From the NCBI RefSeq assembly GCF_900637685.1, contig NZ_LR134388.1:3499001-3563000 (forward strand): a stretch of 64,000 bases of DNA, written 5' to 3'. A program made the position numbers and the translations under genes. Every line of letters begins with the position of its first letter. The stretch's first letter is position 1. Source of the stretch: Legionella sainthelensi (GTDB taxonomy: Bacteria; Pseudomonadota; Gammaproteobacteria; Legionellales; Legionellaceae). The notes below the pieces were generated by a model. The model was not told the DNA's origin. It made no database searches and saw only the letters and a program-made list of their open reading frames with translations. Below are positions 47,114 through 57,089 of the stretch, piece after piece.

Positions 47114-48318
47114 TTAGTGCGTCTCATTTTGCAGAGTTGTAGCAAGGATTGCAATAATTTGACCTGCTAACCGTGTTTTATGAGTTAACGGTAATTCGAT
47201 TTGTTTGCTTTTTGTGATCACAGTAACTTGATTCACGTCAGTATCAAATCCAACTCCTTTTCCGACTGAATTAGCTACTATCATATCCAATTTTTTACGT
47301 TGTAATTTTTCTGTAGCATAGGATATAACATTTGTAGTCTCAGCAGCAAATCCAACGACATAAGATGCTTTAGCTGAATCAGCAACTTGACTTAGAATAT
47401 CAGGATTTTTCACCAGTTTAAGCATTAATTCATCCTGATTTTTTTCTTGATTTTTTCAAGCGCAGGCGACTCCACCCCATAATCAGCAACAGCGGCTGTT
47501 CCTATAAATATTCCCCTCTCCGGCATTTCCTGCATTACTGCATTCAGCATTTCTTGAGCAGATTCAACCTTGATCTGTTTAATGGCAGTGGAAACATTTA
47601 ATGTGCTTGGCCCACTAATTAAAGTAACCTGTGCACCAGCCATTGCTGCTGCTTCAGCCATAGCATGGCCCATTTTACCAGAACTATAATTACTTATATA
47701 ACGAACTGGATCTATAGATTCCCGAGTAGGACCTGCAGTGACTACTACTTTTTTACCGAGCAGCAGTCGATGCACCTCGTGCAGACGTATGGCATTGATA
47801 ATTTGCTCTGCCTCACTGACCCGCCCCAGACCATACTCGCCACAAGCCTGAGAACCTTCTTCTGGCCCAACAAAAATAACCCCTCGCTCTTGCAAGATCT
47901 TACAATTTGCCTGTGTCGCTGGATGAGCCCACATGCTACGATTCATCGCAGGACAAACGATAATAGGAGTTTCTGTAACAAGACATAAAGTAGAAAGTAA
48001 ATCATCTGCGATGCCTTGTGTTATTTTAGCAAGACAATTTGCCGAAGCAGGGGCTATCACCAGGCAATCAGCCCAACGTGCTAATTCAATATGTCCCATC
48101 GCACGCTCGGCTTGTGCATCAAATAAATCAGTACGCACATCGTTACCCGATAATGCTTGCATCAATAAGGGACTTACAAATTCCTGTGCTGAGCGTGTCA
48201 TTACCACTTTAACATCAGCACCCACTCGAGTTAGTTCTCTAACAAGAAAAGCAGACTTATATGCACCCACGCCACCACAAACCCCAAGAAGAATTTTTTT
48301 ACCAATAAAATCTTGCAT
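47114..48318 (-). pseudogene. coaBC: Bifunctional CoaBC (Dfp), coenzyme A biosynthesis, frameshifted as read
   Basis: Phosphopantothenoylcysteine decarboxylase/synthetase, making 4'-phosphopantetheine for CoA. The CoaC flavin domain shows GKKILLGVCGGVGAYKS, IELARWADCLVIAPASANCLAK, and PAMNRSMW (the PxMNxxMW motif). The CoaB domain follows with VVVTAGPTRESIDPVRYISN and AAVADY. The frame then breaks after KIKKK and resumes as LMLKLVKNPDIL to 47114. One missing base in a seven-A run (plus-strand T7 at 47439-47445) restores 401 aa. Because the gene is essential in most bacteria, a sequencing error is more likely than true loss. The start is ATG at 48318 with AAGG upstream. Confidence 0.85.
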
Positions 48319-48383
48319 AACAAACCTTTTTTGATAAGAATAGCACCGATCAAAGCATAAACTTCGCAATAAAGGAATAGAAA

Positions 48384-49085
48384 ATGACTGGTGTCCAAAC
48401 ATCGCAGTTTGATCTGCGCGAAAAACTACTTACTTATGGCCCACAAAGCCTTTCAGATATAGAATTACTGGCTGTTTTTATCAATTCAGACAATAAAACA
48501 AATTCTTGCATGCAGTTAGCTTGTGACCTTCTCATTCATTTAGGTGATTTACGTGCCATTCTTAATGCAGACACACAAAGCTTCAAACAGGTACAAGGGT
48601 TAGGAGAAGTTCAGTATGTCCAACTACAAGCAGTTAAAGAAATATGCCGACGAAGTGATTTTATTCAGATCCAAAAGGAAACTCAAATTACTAACAGCAA
48701 ACAAACATATGCCTATTTAAAAAAACGTTTACGTGATTATAAAAATGAAACTTTTGTTGCCTTGTTTCTTGATAATCAACATCGTATCATTGCTTATGAT
48801 GAACTTTTTTCCGGCACCATTAATACCGCAACGATTCACCCAAGACCAATCATAGAACGTGTTCTTAGACTTAATGCAGCAGCATTAATACTTGCTCATA
48901 ATCACCCATCCGGTGTATCTGATCCTAGCCCTCAAGATATAGCAGTGACAGAGCGAATGCGTGAAGCTTTAGAACTAGTTGATGTGCGATTGTTAGATCA
49001 TATCATTATTGGAGATAATGAAGTTTACTCCATCATTGCGGAAGCCAAATGGATTTGTCATGAACAATTAACGCTTTATCACTGA
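48384..49085 (+). CDS. radC: RadC family JAB/MPN-domain protein
   Basis: A 233-aa member of the RadC family, divergent from coaBC as in many proteobacteria. An N-terminal helix-hairpin-helix-like region (LSDIELLAVF, FKQVQGLGEVQYVQLQAV) is followed by the JAMM metal-binding motif LAHNHPSGVSDPSPQDIAVT, with His-x-His and the distal Asp. A DNA repair role was proposed historically but is not firmly supported; its actual function is unclear. Confidence 0.92.
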   Translation: MTGVQTSQFDLREKLLTYGPQSLSDIELLAVFINSDNKTNSCMQLACDLLIHLGDLRAILNADTQSFKQVQGLGEVQYVQLQAVKEICRRSDFIQIQKETQITNSKQTYAYLKKRLRDYKNETFVALFLDNQHRIIAYDELFSGTINTATIHPRPIIERVLRLNAAALILAHNHPSGVSDPSPQDIAVTERMREALELVDVRLLDHIIIGDNEVYSIIAEAKWICHEQLTLYH

Positions 49086-49138
49086 AAAGATAGATATAAT
49101 GAACCGGAAATTTTGAATAAACCTGCTCTTGCTATTTT

Positions 49139-49507
49139 ATGATCAAAAATTTTATACTTCGGGCAATTAATATAACCAATGAGTTGACTGTAATGCCTTT
49201 TTCCACAAAATTAATCGCAGATTACGTTGAAATGATTAACGGCGAATTGGATCATATTCCTGTAGAACAACCAGCGGAATTTAAATTCATTATCGAAGAA
49301 TTACAAGATATGATCAGCTGGTCTTTCCCCAAGATATTAAGAAACTGTTTTTTTAAAGCTCCTTCAAAACCTGATCTTCCCCATGCAACGAGAGAACAGC
49401 TTAATTATATAAGCTACTGTTTGAACACCCCACAAGACTTTGTAAAATCAAGCGCAGATTATGCTGAATATAAAAAATTCTTACCCAGAGAATTACTGCC
49501 AAAATAA
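49139..49507 (+). CDS. Hypothetical protein, up to 122 aa
   Basis: A helical, acidic protein with no signal peptide. Start choice is uncertain: ATG at 49139 has no clear ribosome binding site, and the internal ATG at 49193 (MPFSTKLIADYVEM) would give 104 aa. The tail reads YKKFLPRELLPK. No family recognised. It follows radC by 53 bases on the same strand. Confidence 0.55.
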   Translation: MIKNFILRAINITNELTVMPFSTKLIADYVEMINGELDHIPVEQPAEFKFIIEELQDMISWSFPKILRNCFFKAPSKPDLPHATREQLNYISYCLNTPQDFVKSSADYAEYKKFLPRELLPK

Positions 49508-49619
49508 ATGAATTTCAATCTATGAATACAAAGGCAAAATGGGGATATATTGAATTTCAAAAAGAAAGCCACAGCGAGCCACTCCAAAACATACCCATAT
49601 AAGGTTATGCCTCATCACG

Positions 49620-49657
49620 CTTAGGAACGGGTACGCAATAACGCACCCATTCTTAAG
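49620..49657 (-). terminator. Long stem-loop over the end of the suf-epmA operon
   Basis: In the minus-strand RNA a 16-bp stem (one mismatch, two G-U pairs) with a six-base loop starts at the epmA stop codon. It lacks a U-tract, so it may protect the 3' end or attenuate rather than terminate directly. Confidence 0.4.
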
Positions 49658-50594
49658 CTCTTAAAAAATCAAATGCAATGACGTTCGCTATTTCTGATTT
49701 TCCAAGGGCTAAAGCCAAGAGCCTATCTATACCTAAAGCCACGCCACTGCACGAGGGTAACCCATGCTCCAAAGCGTTTAAAAGATATTGATCTACCTCA
49801 GCAGTACGAAGACCTTTTTCATTCCTTAGGTGTTGATCCAAAGCAAAACGCTTTCTCTGTGCAGTAGCATCCGTTAACTCATGAAAACCATTCGCTAACT
49901 CCACCCCTTGATAATAAACCTCAAAGCGTTCCGCAACTCCATTATTAATTTTAGCTAAGGCGGCTTGTGAGATCGGAAAATCATATACAGCAACAGGAAC
50001 ACTCTCCTTAGCTAAAAAAGGCTCCACTACATGGCTCATCAGTAAAAATAAATACTGATCTTTATCTTCTTCATTCGCAGACAGTACTTTGTCTAAATTA
50101 AAATAGGCTAATACTTGGCGAAGTTCATCCACTGTCGCACAAAAAGGATCAATAGTACATGCCTCTAGAAAAGCGTGCTGATAGGTTTTCTTAAGCATAG
50201 GTCCAGATTCCAAGATCAGTTGTAAGAATAAATCCATTTCTTCCATCAAAGTATGGTGATCAATATCTAATTGATACCATTCTAATAAAGTAAACTCTGG
50301 ATTATGCCAACGACCTAATTCATCATCGCGAAATACACGTGCAATTTGAAAAATGGGACCGCTACCTGCTGCAAGCAGACGTTTCATATGGTATTCAGGA
50401 GAGGTTTGTAGATAATAGGTTTCACCTCGAAATAGCGCTTCAATATTACTTAAGTAAACGTCTGTTGTACCGTAACGTGCCATTATTGGAGTTTCTACCT
50501 CCCAATAACCACGCTCCATGAAAAAATAGCGTATTCTATTTAGTATTTCAGCACGTTGACGTAACAATTCAATGGGTGCGGAGGGGTTCCACAT
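49653..50594 (-). CDS. epmA: Elongation factor P lysyltransferase EpmA (GenX/YjeA)
   Basis: A 313-aa class II lysyl-tRNA synthetase-like protein without an anticodon-binding domain; it attaches (R)-beta-lysine to EF-P. Class II motif 2 is IFQIARVFRDDELGRWHNPEFTLLEWY split over the active site, and motif 3 is GVALGIDRLLAL. The N-terminus (LLRQRAEILNRIRYFFMERGYWEVETP) matches the family. Its ATG overlaps the stop of the DUF59 gene (TAATG), placing it at the end of the suf operon. efp and epmB are not in this window. Confidence 0.9.
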   Translation of the reverse strand: MWNPSAPIELLRQRAEILNRIRYFFMERGYWEVETPIMARYGTTDVYLSNIEALFRGETYYLQTSPEYHMKRLLAAGSGPIFQIARVFRDDELGRWHNPEFTLLEWYQLDIDHHTLMEEMDLFLQLILESGPMLKKTYQHAFLEACTIDPFCATVDELRQVLAYFNLDKVLSANEEDKDQYLFLLMSHVVEPFLAKESVPVAVYDFPISQAALAKINNGVAERFEVYYQGVELANGFHELTDATAQRKRFALDQHLRNEKGLRTAEVDQYLLNALEHGLPSCSGVALGIDRLLALALGKSEIANVIAFDFLRA

Positions 50595-50929
50595 TAGTAA
50601 AAAATTCCCAGTTCAAGACGCGCTGCCTCAGTCATCCGTTCTTGGGACCAAGGTGGCTCCCAAACTAATTCAACCGTACAATCACTAACCCCTTCAACTT
50701 GATTAACTGCTTGTTCTACAGTTCCTGGAAAAGTTTGCGCAACCGGACATCCAGGAGTAGTTAAAGTCATTTGAATTAAGACATGGGCATTATCGTCTAT
50801 AGATACATCATAAATTAGGCCCAAGTCATATATATTAACAGGGATTTCTGGATCATAAACACCTCGAAGGGCATTGATAATGGCCTCTTTCAATAACTCA
50901 GAATCCTGTTTTTTCTTAAAACCAAACAT
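50594..50929 (-). CDS. SUF-associated MIP18/DUF59 family Fe-S assembly protein
   Basis: A 111-aa protein of the MIP18/PaaD-like family found at the end of SUF operons. It shows the family core VYDPEIPVNIYDLGLIYDV, then TLTTPGCPVAQTFPG with the conserved Cys, and the typical VELVWEPPWSQERMTEAARLELG end. It is thought to help Fe-S cluster maturation of target proteins. A 74-base gap separates it from sufU, and it overlaps epmA. Confidence 0.9.
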   Translation of the reverse strand: MFGFKKKQDSELLKEAIINALRGVYDPEIPVNIYDLGLIYDVSIDDNAHVLIQMTLTTPGCPVAQTFPGTVEQAVNQVEGVSDCTVELVWEPPWSQERMTEAARLELGIFY

Positions 50930-51003
50930 AAACGTACCTATTTTTGTAGCCTGGATGAAGGCTAATTCGTAACCAGTATCCTAAACGACAGCGTTCACTA
51001 TTT

Positions 51004-51453
51004 CTATTCTGTTTTTACCACATTGCTTTCTTTATTTAATGCGGCTTCCAACGTATGCCAAGCCAGAGTAGCGCACTTTACGCGTGCCGGATAAGCCTTA
51101 ACTCCAGCAAGCACTGTCAATTTATCCATATACTGTAACTGACTTTCTTCATTTTGAGTCAGCATGTGGTGAAAGCGATGAAACATTTCATGAGCTTCTG
51201 CTACTGTTTTTCCCTTTAAAGAGTCAGTCATTAAGGAAGCAGAAGCTTGCGATATCGCGCAACCACATCCTAAAAAGCTCAACTCAGCAATCGCATCATT
51301 TTCAATCTTGACATAAACGGTTAATTTATCGCCACACAAAGGATTAAAACCATTAGCCTGATGCGTTGCGTCCTGCATTGTATAGTGATGACGAGGATTA
51401 CGATTATGATCAATAATAATTTCCTGATATAACTCTCGCAATTCAGCACTCAT
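51004..51453 (-). CDS. sufU: SufU, NifU/IscU-like sulfur-transfer scaffold
   Basis: A 149-aa protein receiving sulfur from SufS in a zinc-dependent relay, or acting as a scaffold. The three conserved cysteines are in NPLCGDKL, SFLGCGCAISQAS and ARVKCATLAWHTLE; the spacing between the second and third (about 60 residues) marks SufU rather than IscU. Its ATG overlaps the sufS stop by four bases. Confidence 0.92.
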   Translation of the reverse strand: MSAELRELYQEIIIDHNRNPRHHYTMQDATHQANGFNPLCGDKLTVYVKIENDAIAELSFLGCGCAISQASASLMTDSLKGKTVAEAHEMFHRFHHMLTQNEESQLQYMDKLTVLAGVKAYPARVKCATLAWHTLEAALNKESNVVKTE

Positions 51454-52673
51454 GCAAATACCTCTTTAACTTTATGTAATGCTTGTACGCACGAATCAAT
51501 TTCATGAATTGTATTATAAAATGATAAAGAAATACGTGAGGTAGCAGCAACATTGTAAAAGTCCATCAATGGCATAGCGCAATGATGGCCGCTACGTAAC
51601 GCAATTCCTTCACTATCTAGAATAGTGCCTATATCATGAGCATGTATTGTTCCATGCACAAAAGAAACAATGGGAACTTTTTGTCTTGCGGTACCAATAA
51701 TATTAAATCCACTTATTGATTGAACAGCAGCAGTTGCGTAGTTCAATAACTTGGCTTCATAAGCAGCAATTGCATCTAAATCCAAAGATCCTAAATAATC
51801 AATGGCAGCGCCTAAGCCTATAACTCCAGCAATATTAGGGGTGCCTGCTTCAAATTTCTGAGGTAATGGAGCATATTCTGTTGCCTCAAAAGTTACGTAA
51901 TTGATCATCTCACCCCCTCCTTGATAGGGTGACATGGCATCCAAAATTTCTTCTCTACCCCACAAAATGCCTATACCGGTTGGTCCATACATTTTATGAC
52001 CTGAAAAGGCATAAAAATCACAGCCTAACTCCTGAACATCTACCGGCAAATGAGCCGTAGCTTGGGCGCCATCTAATAACACCTTTGCACCATACTCATG
52101 CGCCATCTCAATCATTTCTTTCACTGGGTTAATCGTACCTAATGCATTAGAAACATAATTGATTGCCACAAGTTTAGTATTTTTATTTAATTTCTTCGCA
52201 AATTCATCTAATAAGATTTCACCATCAAGTGAAATAGGCGCTACTTGCAATTTTGCACCTGTTTTTTTGCATACCATTTGCCAAGGGACAATATTCGAAT
52301 GGTGCTCCATATGCGTAATTAGTATTTCCTCATCAGGTAAAATTCGTGGTGCAACCAAACTTTGAGCAACAAGGTTAATCGCTTCTGTTGTCCCACGTAC
52401 AAAAATACACTCTCGTGGCGAATAAGCATTAATAAAGCGTTTCACTTTTGAACGTACCGCTTCATAAAGTTCTGTAGCTCTGACACTTAAAGCATGAACA
52501 CCGCGATGCACGTTGGCATTATCCTGCTCGTAATAACGAGACATAGCCTCAATTACCGCTTTAGGCTTTTGCGTTGTTGCTGCATTATCAAAATAAATTA
52601 AATCGAAATCGTTCACTTTTTGATTAAGTATAGGGAAATCTCTACGAATTGCCTCAATATCTAGAGCGTCCAT
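51450..52673 (-). CDS. sufS: Cysteine desulfurase SufS
   Basis: A 407-aa PLP enzyme that mobilises sulfur from cysteine. The group II desulfurase signatures are present: YFDNAATTQKP at the N-terminus, the PLP-binding lysine in YAFSGHKMYGPTGIGILWG, and the active-site cysteine in RSGHHCAMPLM. THMEHHSNIVPWQ supplies the PLP-stacking His. It is separated from sufD by 5 bases. Confidence 0.95.
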   Translation of the reverse strand: MDALDIEAIRRDFPILNQKVNDFDLIYFDNAATTQKPKAVIEAMSRYYEQDNANVHRGVHALSVRATELYEAVRSKVKRFINAYSPRECIFVRGTTEAINLVAQSLVAPRILPDEEILITHMEHHSNIVPWQMVCKKTGAKLQVAPISLDGEILLDEFAKKLNKNTKLVAINYVSNALGTINPVKEMIEMAHEYGAKVLLDGAQATAHLPVDVQELGCDFYAFSGHKMYGPTGIGILWGREEILDAMSPYQGGGEMINYVTFEATEYAPLPQKFEAGTPNIAGVIGLGAAIDYLGSLDLDAIAAYEAKLLNYATAAVQSISGFNIIGTARQKVPIVSFVHGTIHAHDIGTILDSEGIALRSGHHCAMPLMDFYNVAATSRISLSFYNTIHEIDSCVQALHKVKEVFA

Positions 52674-52678
52674 TAGCC

Positions 52679-53959
52679 TTACCCCAACTGTTTCGTTAAT
52701 AAATGTCCCATGTAGGTCGCCAACTCGCGATGCGGAACAAGCCGTAAATTATCACTAGCAAAAGCATGGATTAAATAATGCGATGCTTCAAGTCGATCGA
52801 TGCCGCGGGTTGCTAAATAAAATAATGCTTCTTCATCGAGTTGTCCAACTGTAGCACCATGGGAACATAATACATCATCAGCAAAAATTTCCAACTGCGG
52901 CTTAGTATCCACCTCTGCACTTACTGAGAGTAATAGATTTTTATTTTGTTGTTTGGCATCAGTATGTTGCGCATCTTTGGCAACGAACACTTTACCATTG
53001 AATACAGCACGCGAGCGTCCTGTTAAAATACCCTTATAATCTTGCTCACTTTTGCAATTAGGCACTAAATGCTGCACCGTTGTGTGATGATCTACGTGTT
53101 GTCCATCTGCAGGTGCATAAATACCATTCATCAAGGAGTATGCCTTTTCTTCATGTAAATCCAAACTGATATCGGAGCGTACCCACTGCCCACCTATACT
53201 CAATGAATGGTTGGAAAATTCACTACCTTCCAATTGTTTTACTGCTAAATGCCCTACGTGATAAGCAGATTTACTCTCGCGTTGTATCTTATAATGAGTT
53301 ATTTGAGCATTAGCTCCAACTAAAATTTCGGTCACTGTATTCGTCAAATAGCGACAATCCACTAAGCCTTGATAATCTTCGATTACCGTAGCACGGCTAT
53401 TTGCCTCAGCAATGATAACATGGCGTAAATAAACCGCTTGATTCATGTGTGTTTGCACATGACTTAAAGCGATAGGTTCATCTAAAATCACGCCCTCTGG
53501 GATATAAATCATCATCCCGCAATGAATCATAGCTGTATTCACATAATGAAAGCCATGCTCTTGTCTTAAAATACTGCCCAGATGAGACTTAAGTAATTCA
53601 GGATACTGAATGATTGCAACTGATAAGGGAAGAACAATGACTCCCTTGGGCAAACCGCTTATAAGTTGTTCGTCACTGAAATAAGATCCATTTTGGAGTA
53701 ATATATGTTGGGAGATTGGCAAATCAAAGTTTATTTCATGATGCGAAGACTTCGCTACAAACTCCGAATTATTTACAGGCAGAAAAGATTGGTTTAACAA
53801 AGCATCAACACTCGTGTATTTCCAATCCTCATCATGGCGTGTCGGAAAACCACGACGATGTAAATCCCGCAATGCTTTAGTTTGCAACTGAGCAAGCCAA
53901 GGCAAAGAGGACAAACTTGTTTTTGCTTGTTGTTGGTAAAATTCCAAAATCTCGCTCAT
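52679..53959 (-). CDS. sufD: SufD, Fe-S scaffold component
   Basis: A 426-aa beta-helical SufB/D family protein forming the SufBC2D scaffold. The C-terminal family region is present, with CSHGATVGQLDEEALFYLATRGI. The start is the ATG at 53959, which shares one base with the sufC stop (TGATG). A GTG directly before it is an alternative. Confidence 0.93.
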   Translation of the reverse strand: MSEILEFYQQQAKTSLSSLPWLAQLQTKALRDLHRRGFPTRHDEDWKYTSVDALLNQSFLPVNNSEFVAKSSHHEINFDLPISQHILLQNGSYFSDEQLISGLPKGVIVLPLSVAIIQYPELLKSHLGSILRQEHGFHYVNTAMIHCGMMIYIPEGVILDEPIALSHVQTHMNQAVYLRHVIIAEANSRATVIEDYQGLVDCRYLTNTVTEILVGANAQITHYKIQRESKSAYHVGHLAVKQLEGSEFSNHSLSIGGQWVRSDISLDLHEEKAYSLMNGIYAPADGQHVDHHTTVQHLVPNCKSEQDYKGILTGRSRAVFNGKVFVAKDAQHTDAKQQNKNLLLSVSAEVDTKPQLEIFADDVLCSHGATVGQLDEEALFYLATRGIDRLEASHYLIHAFASDNLRLVPHRELATYMGHLLTKQLG

Positions 53960-54708
53960 CACTGCACCGTTTCCTCAAGCCAGCTGTACCCTTTTTTCTC
54001 TAATTCAAGAGCAAGAGACTTATCTCCTGAAAGAATAATACGCCCATTAACCAGCACATGAATAAAGTCCGGCTCAATATAATCAAGTAAACGTTGGTAA
54101 TGGGTCACTAAAATAATGGATCGCTGCGGTGATCGCATCGCATTAACACCATGAGAAATAATACGCAATGCATCAATATCCAAACCTGAATCCGTTTCAT
54201 CAAGAATTGCAAGCTTAGGCTCTAAAGCTGCCATCTGTAAAATTTCATTACGCTTTTTTTCTCCCCCTGAGAATCCTTCATTTATACTACGGTATAAAAA
54301 GCTCTCATCCATCTCGAGCAACTGGCATTTTTCACGAATGAACGTTAAAAACTCAATAGCATCAAGCGTATCTTTCCCTTGGCCTTTACGTACTGCATTC
54401 ACAGATGCTTTAAGAAAGTTAATGTTGGTCACTCCAGGTATTTCCACCGGATATTGAAAAGATAGAAAAACTCCGGCACGTGCTCTTTCTTCTGGAGGCA
54501 AAGGATTTAAATCTTGTCCTAAATAGGAAATCTCACCATCAGTGACTTGATAAGAAGGATGACCAGCTAAAACTTTAGACAAGGTACTTTTACCAGAACC
54601 ATTCGGACCCATAATTGCATGAACTTCGCCAGCATTTACTTGAAGATCAATACCTTTTAAAATGGCTTGTCCATTCACAGAAACATTTAAGTTTTTGATT
54701 TTTAACAT
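53959..54708 (-). CDS. sufC: SufC, ABC-type ATPase of the SUF complex
   Basis: A 249-aa soluble ABC ATPase driving the SufBCD complex. Walker A is GPNGSGKST, the signature is FSGGEKKRNEI (SufC-type), and Walker B is LAILDETDSGLDID, with the D-loop and VTHYQRLLDYI carrying the switch His. It starts one base after the sufB stop. Confidence 0.95.
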   Translation of the reverse strand: MLKIKNLNVSVNGQAILKGIDLQVNAGEVHAIMGPNGSGKSTLSKVLAGHPSYQVTDGEISYLGQDLNPLPPEERARAGVFLSFQYPVEIPGVTNINFLKASVNAVRKGQGKDTLDAIEFLTFIREKCQLLEMDESFLYRSINEGFSGGEKKRNEILQMAALEPKLAILDETDSGLDIDALRIISHGVNAMRSPQRSIILVTHYQRLLDYIEPDFIHVLVNGRIILSGDKSLALELEKKGYSWLEETVQ

Positions 54709-54709
54709 A

Positions 54710-56158
54710 CTAACCTACTGCCCCTTCTAAACTTAAGCCTAATAATTTAGTTGCTTCCACCGCAAACTCCATAGGCAATTCTTTTAACACCTGCTTACAA
54801 AAGCCATTCACAATCATTGACACGGCATCCTCTGTATCAATTCCTCGTTGTTGACAATAAAACAATTGTTCCTCACTGATTTTTGAAGTAGTTGCTTCAT
54901 GTTCGACTTGCGCCGTTGGATTTTTAACTTCTATGTAAGGGAAAGTGTGCGCCGAACATTCAGACCCCATAAGCATTGAATCACATTGAGTATAATTACG
55001 CGCATTAATTGCCGTGGGTGCAATACGCACCAGACCACGATAAGCATTATGTGCTTTGCCTGCACTGATTCCTTTGGAGATAATCGTTGACCGTGTATTT
55101 TTACCGATATGAATCATTTTAGTACCGGTATCCGCTTGTTGGTAATTATTAGTCAAAGCAACTGAATAAAACTCACCAACGGAATCATCACCTTGTAAAA
55201 TTACGCTTGGATATTTCCAGGTAATTGCTGAGCCGGTTTCTATTTGTGTCCAAGAAATTTTAGAGCGTTTGCCACGACACGCCCCTCGTTTAGTCACAAA
55301 ATTATAAATACCGCCTTTACCCTCTTTATCGCCAGGGTACCAGTTTTGCACGGTTGAATATTTAATTTGAGCTCCATCCAATGCAACCAACTCGACAACA
55401 GCAGCATGCAATTGATTTTCATCCCGCATGGGTGCAGTACATCCCTCAAGATAGGATACATAACTGTCAACATCTGCAACAATTAATGTGCGCTCAAACT
55501 GCCCCGTAGAGGCCGCATTAATTCGAAAATAAGTAGACAATTCCATAGGACAACGTACTCCTTTTGGAATGTAAACAAAAGAGCCGTCACTGAAAACAGC
55601 CGAATTTAGAGCAGCATAAAAATTATCTCGATAAGAAACAACTGAGCCTAAATATTGCATTAACAAGTCAGGGTATTCATGCACTGCTTCAGAAATTGGG
55701 CAAAAAATCACCCCTTTTTCAGCTAATTTTGCTTTAAAGGTGGTCGCTACAGAAACGCTATCAAAAACAGCATCTACAGCCACACCAGCAAGCATTTCTT
55801 GCTCTCTTAAGGGAATACCAAGTTTTTCATAAGTTCTTAATAATTCAGGATCAACTTCATCGAGACTTTTTGGCGCATCTTTTTTCTGCTTGGGCGCTGA
55901 ATAATAAGAGATACTCGTAAAATCTACCGGCGGGTAATGCACGCTAGACCATTGAGGGGCAGACATAGTTAACCAATGTCGGTAGGCTTTTAAACGCCAC
56001 TCAAGTAAAAATTCAGGCTCACCTTTCACTGCTGATAATCGCCGAATAACCTCTTCGTCTAATCCAGGCGCAAAAGTATCTACCTCAATGTCGGTCGTAA
56101 AACCATGTTGATATTCTCTATCGAGCAGAGAATTAATTTGCTCACTGCTTTTAGCCAC
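54710..56158 (-). CDS. sufB: SufB, Fe-S scaffold component
   Basis: A 482-aa scaffold on which the nascent Fe-S cluster is built. It has the typical [41 protein letters not shown] and the C-terminal [22 protein letters not shown]. The start is a GTG at 56158 with GGAG six to seven bases upstream, overlapping the regulator gene stop (GTGGCTAA). A GTG four codons earlier is less likely. Confidence 0.94.
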   Translation of the reverse strand: MAKSSEQINSLLDREYQHGFTTDIEVDTFAPGLDEEVIRRLSAVKGEPEFLLEWRLKAYRHWLTMSAPQWSSVHYPPVDFTSISYYSAPKQKKDAPKSLDEVDPELLRTYEKLGIPLREQEMLAGVAVDAVFDSVSVATTFKAKLAEKGVIFCPISEAVHEYPDLLMQYLGSVVSYRDNFYAALNSAVFSDGSFVYIPKGVRCPMELSTYFRINAASTGQFERTLIVADVDSYVSYLEGCTAPMRDENQLHAAVVELVALDGAQIKYSTVQNWYPGDKEGKGGIYNFVTKRGACRGKRSKISWTQIETGSAITWKYPSVILQGDDSVGEFYSVALTNNYQQADTGTKMIHIGKNTRSTIISKGISAGKAHNAYRGLVRIAPTAINARNYTQCDSMLMGSECSAHTFPYIEVKNPTAQVEHEATTSKISEEQLFYCQQRGIDTEDAVSMIVNGFCKQVLKELPMEFAVEATKLLGLSLEGAVG

Positions 56159-56612
56159 GATTAACTCCACTTGCTAATTGTCGAACCCGCTCCACATCAC
56201 GTGCAAGCAAAGTGGGTTTAGCTAATGTAGCTAAACTCACACTATCCAAAGCTGTTTCAATTGCTTGGCTAATTAATCGCCAATTACCCTGAATAGTACA
56301 AACATCTTGTAATGAACAGCCATTAGGGTGCGCACTGCACTCTGTGAAGCCACGATGTTCTTCCAATGCAAAAATTATTTGCGACACAGAAATTTCAGTA
56401 GCAGGATGTCGCAATTGGTATCCTCCAGTTACTCCCCGCACCGAGGTTAACAACCCTGCACTGGTCAAACGTTTTAAAATTTTACTTACCGTAGGTACAG
56501 TCAAATGAGTGTGTAAAGCAATATCACGAGCATTGCATAATTCTTGCGTGTGCCTCGCGAGATACACCATCACTACTGTTCCATAATCGGCCAATTTGCT
56601 GATGCGCAGCAT
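56151..56612 (-). CDS. SUF system regulator, Rrf2 family (IscR-like)
   Basis: A 153-aa Rrf2 winged-helix regulator, first gene of the suf operon. The DNA-binding region is LSKLADYG-type (here [18 protein letters not shown]) with [19 protein letters not shown] as recognition helix and [10 protein letters not shown] as wing. Three cysteines in [15 protein letters not shown] are positioned to bind a [2Fe-2S] cluster. It most likely represses or adjusts suf expression according to Fe-S status. GAGG precedes the ATG. Confidence 0.9.
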   Translation of the reverse strand: MLRISKLADYGTVVMVYLARHTQELCNARDIALHTHLTVPTVSKILKRLTSAGLLTSVRGVTGGYQLRHPATEISVSQIIFALEEHRGFTECSAHPNGCSLQDVCTIQGNWRLISQAIETALDSVSLATLAKPTLLARDVERVRQLASGVNRG

Positions 56613-56638
56613 AACACCTCAAAATCGAATAATCTAGT

Positions 56639-56650
56639 ACTAATTAAGTC
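56639..56650. promoter_or_regulatory. Putative Rrf2/IscR-type operator upstream of the suf operon
   Basis: ACTAATTAAGTC (reverse complement GACTTAATTAGT) fits the core GACT-N4-AGT of the IscR type 1 site (GACTRWWWTAGTC) with few mismatches. It lies 27 bases upstream of the regulator start, where autoregulation would be expected. Confidence 0.45.
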
Positions 56651-56991
56651 TTAATTAACGTGAACTCAACATAAAATCCCAAAATACCTTTCATATATCG
56701 CTCAACGAACGTTATCCGGTAAAGCCTCACCAGCGAAAGCGAAGAAGCATCGCATTTATCCGCATCCAATTCTCAATCAATCAACTCGATATGAAAAATC
56801 ACTTTATTTTTTTGCCGAACTTACATTAATTAAAGATAAAACTCAGATTTATTAATTTATCCCATACTATAAATATAGTACTAAAACGGTTCTATATCTA
56901 ACGAACATGCATAGTACCTTATTGTTAAGGAGTGATGCAAATAAAATATAAGCAAACTGTCATTTTGGACTGATTATAAATCTTAGCCTAC

Positions 56992-57021
56992 TTGAACTAT
57001 AGGTAGTACATAACGTATTAT
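56992..57021 (+). promoter_or_regulatory. Probable sigma-70 promoter of icmH-icmF
   Basis: TTGAAC (-35) and TATTAT (-10) are separated by 18 bases and lie about 70 bases upstream of the icmH ATG. Confidence 0.55.
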
Positions 57022-57089
57022 CTTCTTTATTAGGTTAAGAATATTTGCACTTTGACTTCATGGAACAAAGATTCATTAGGAGCAAGACC

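Larger units (their letters stand above)
56613..57089. other. Divergent intergenic region between the suf operon and icmH-icmF
   Basis: It holds the putative operator near the suf side and the icmH promoter at 56992-57021. No gene or RNA is seen in the remaining bases. Confidence 0.6.
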
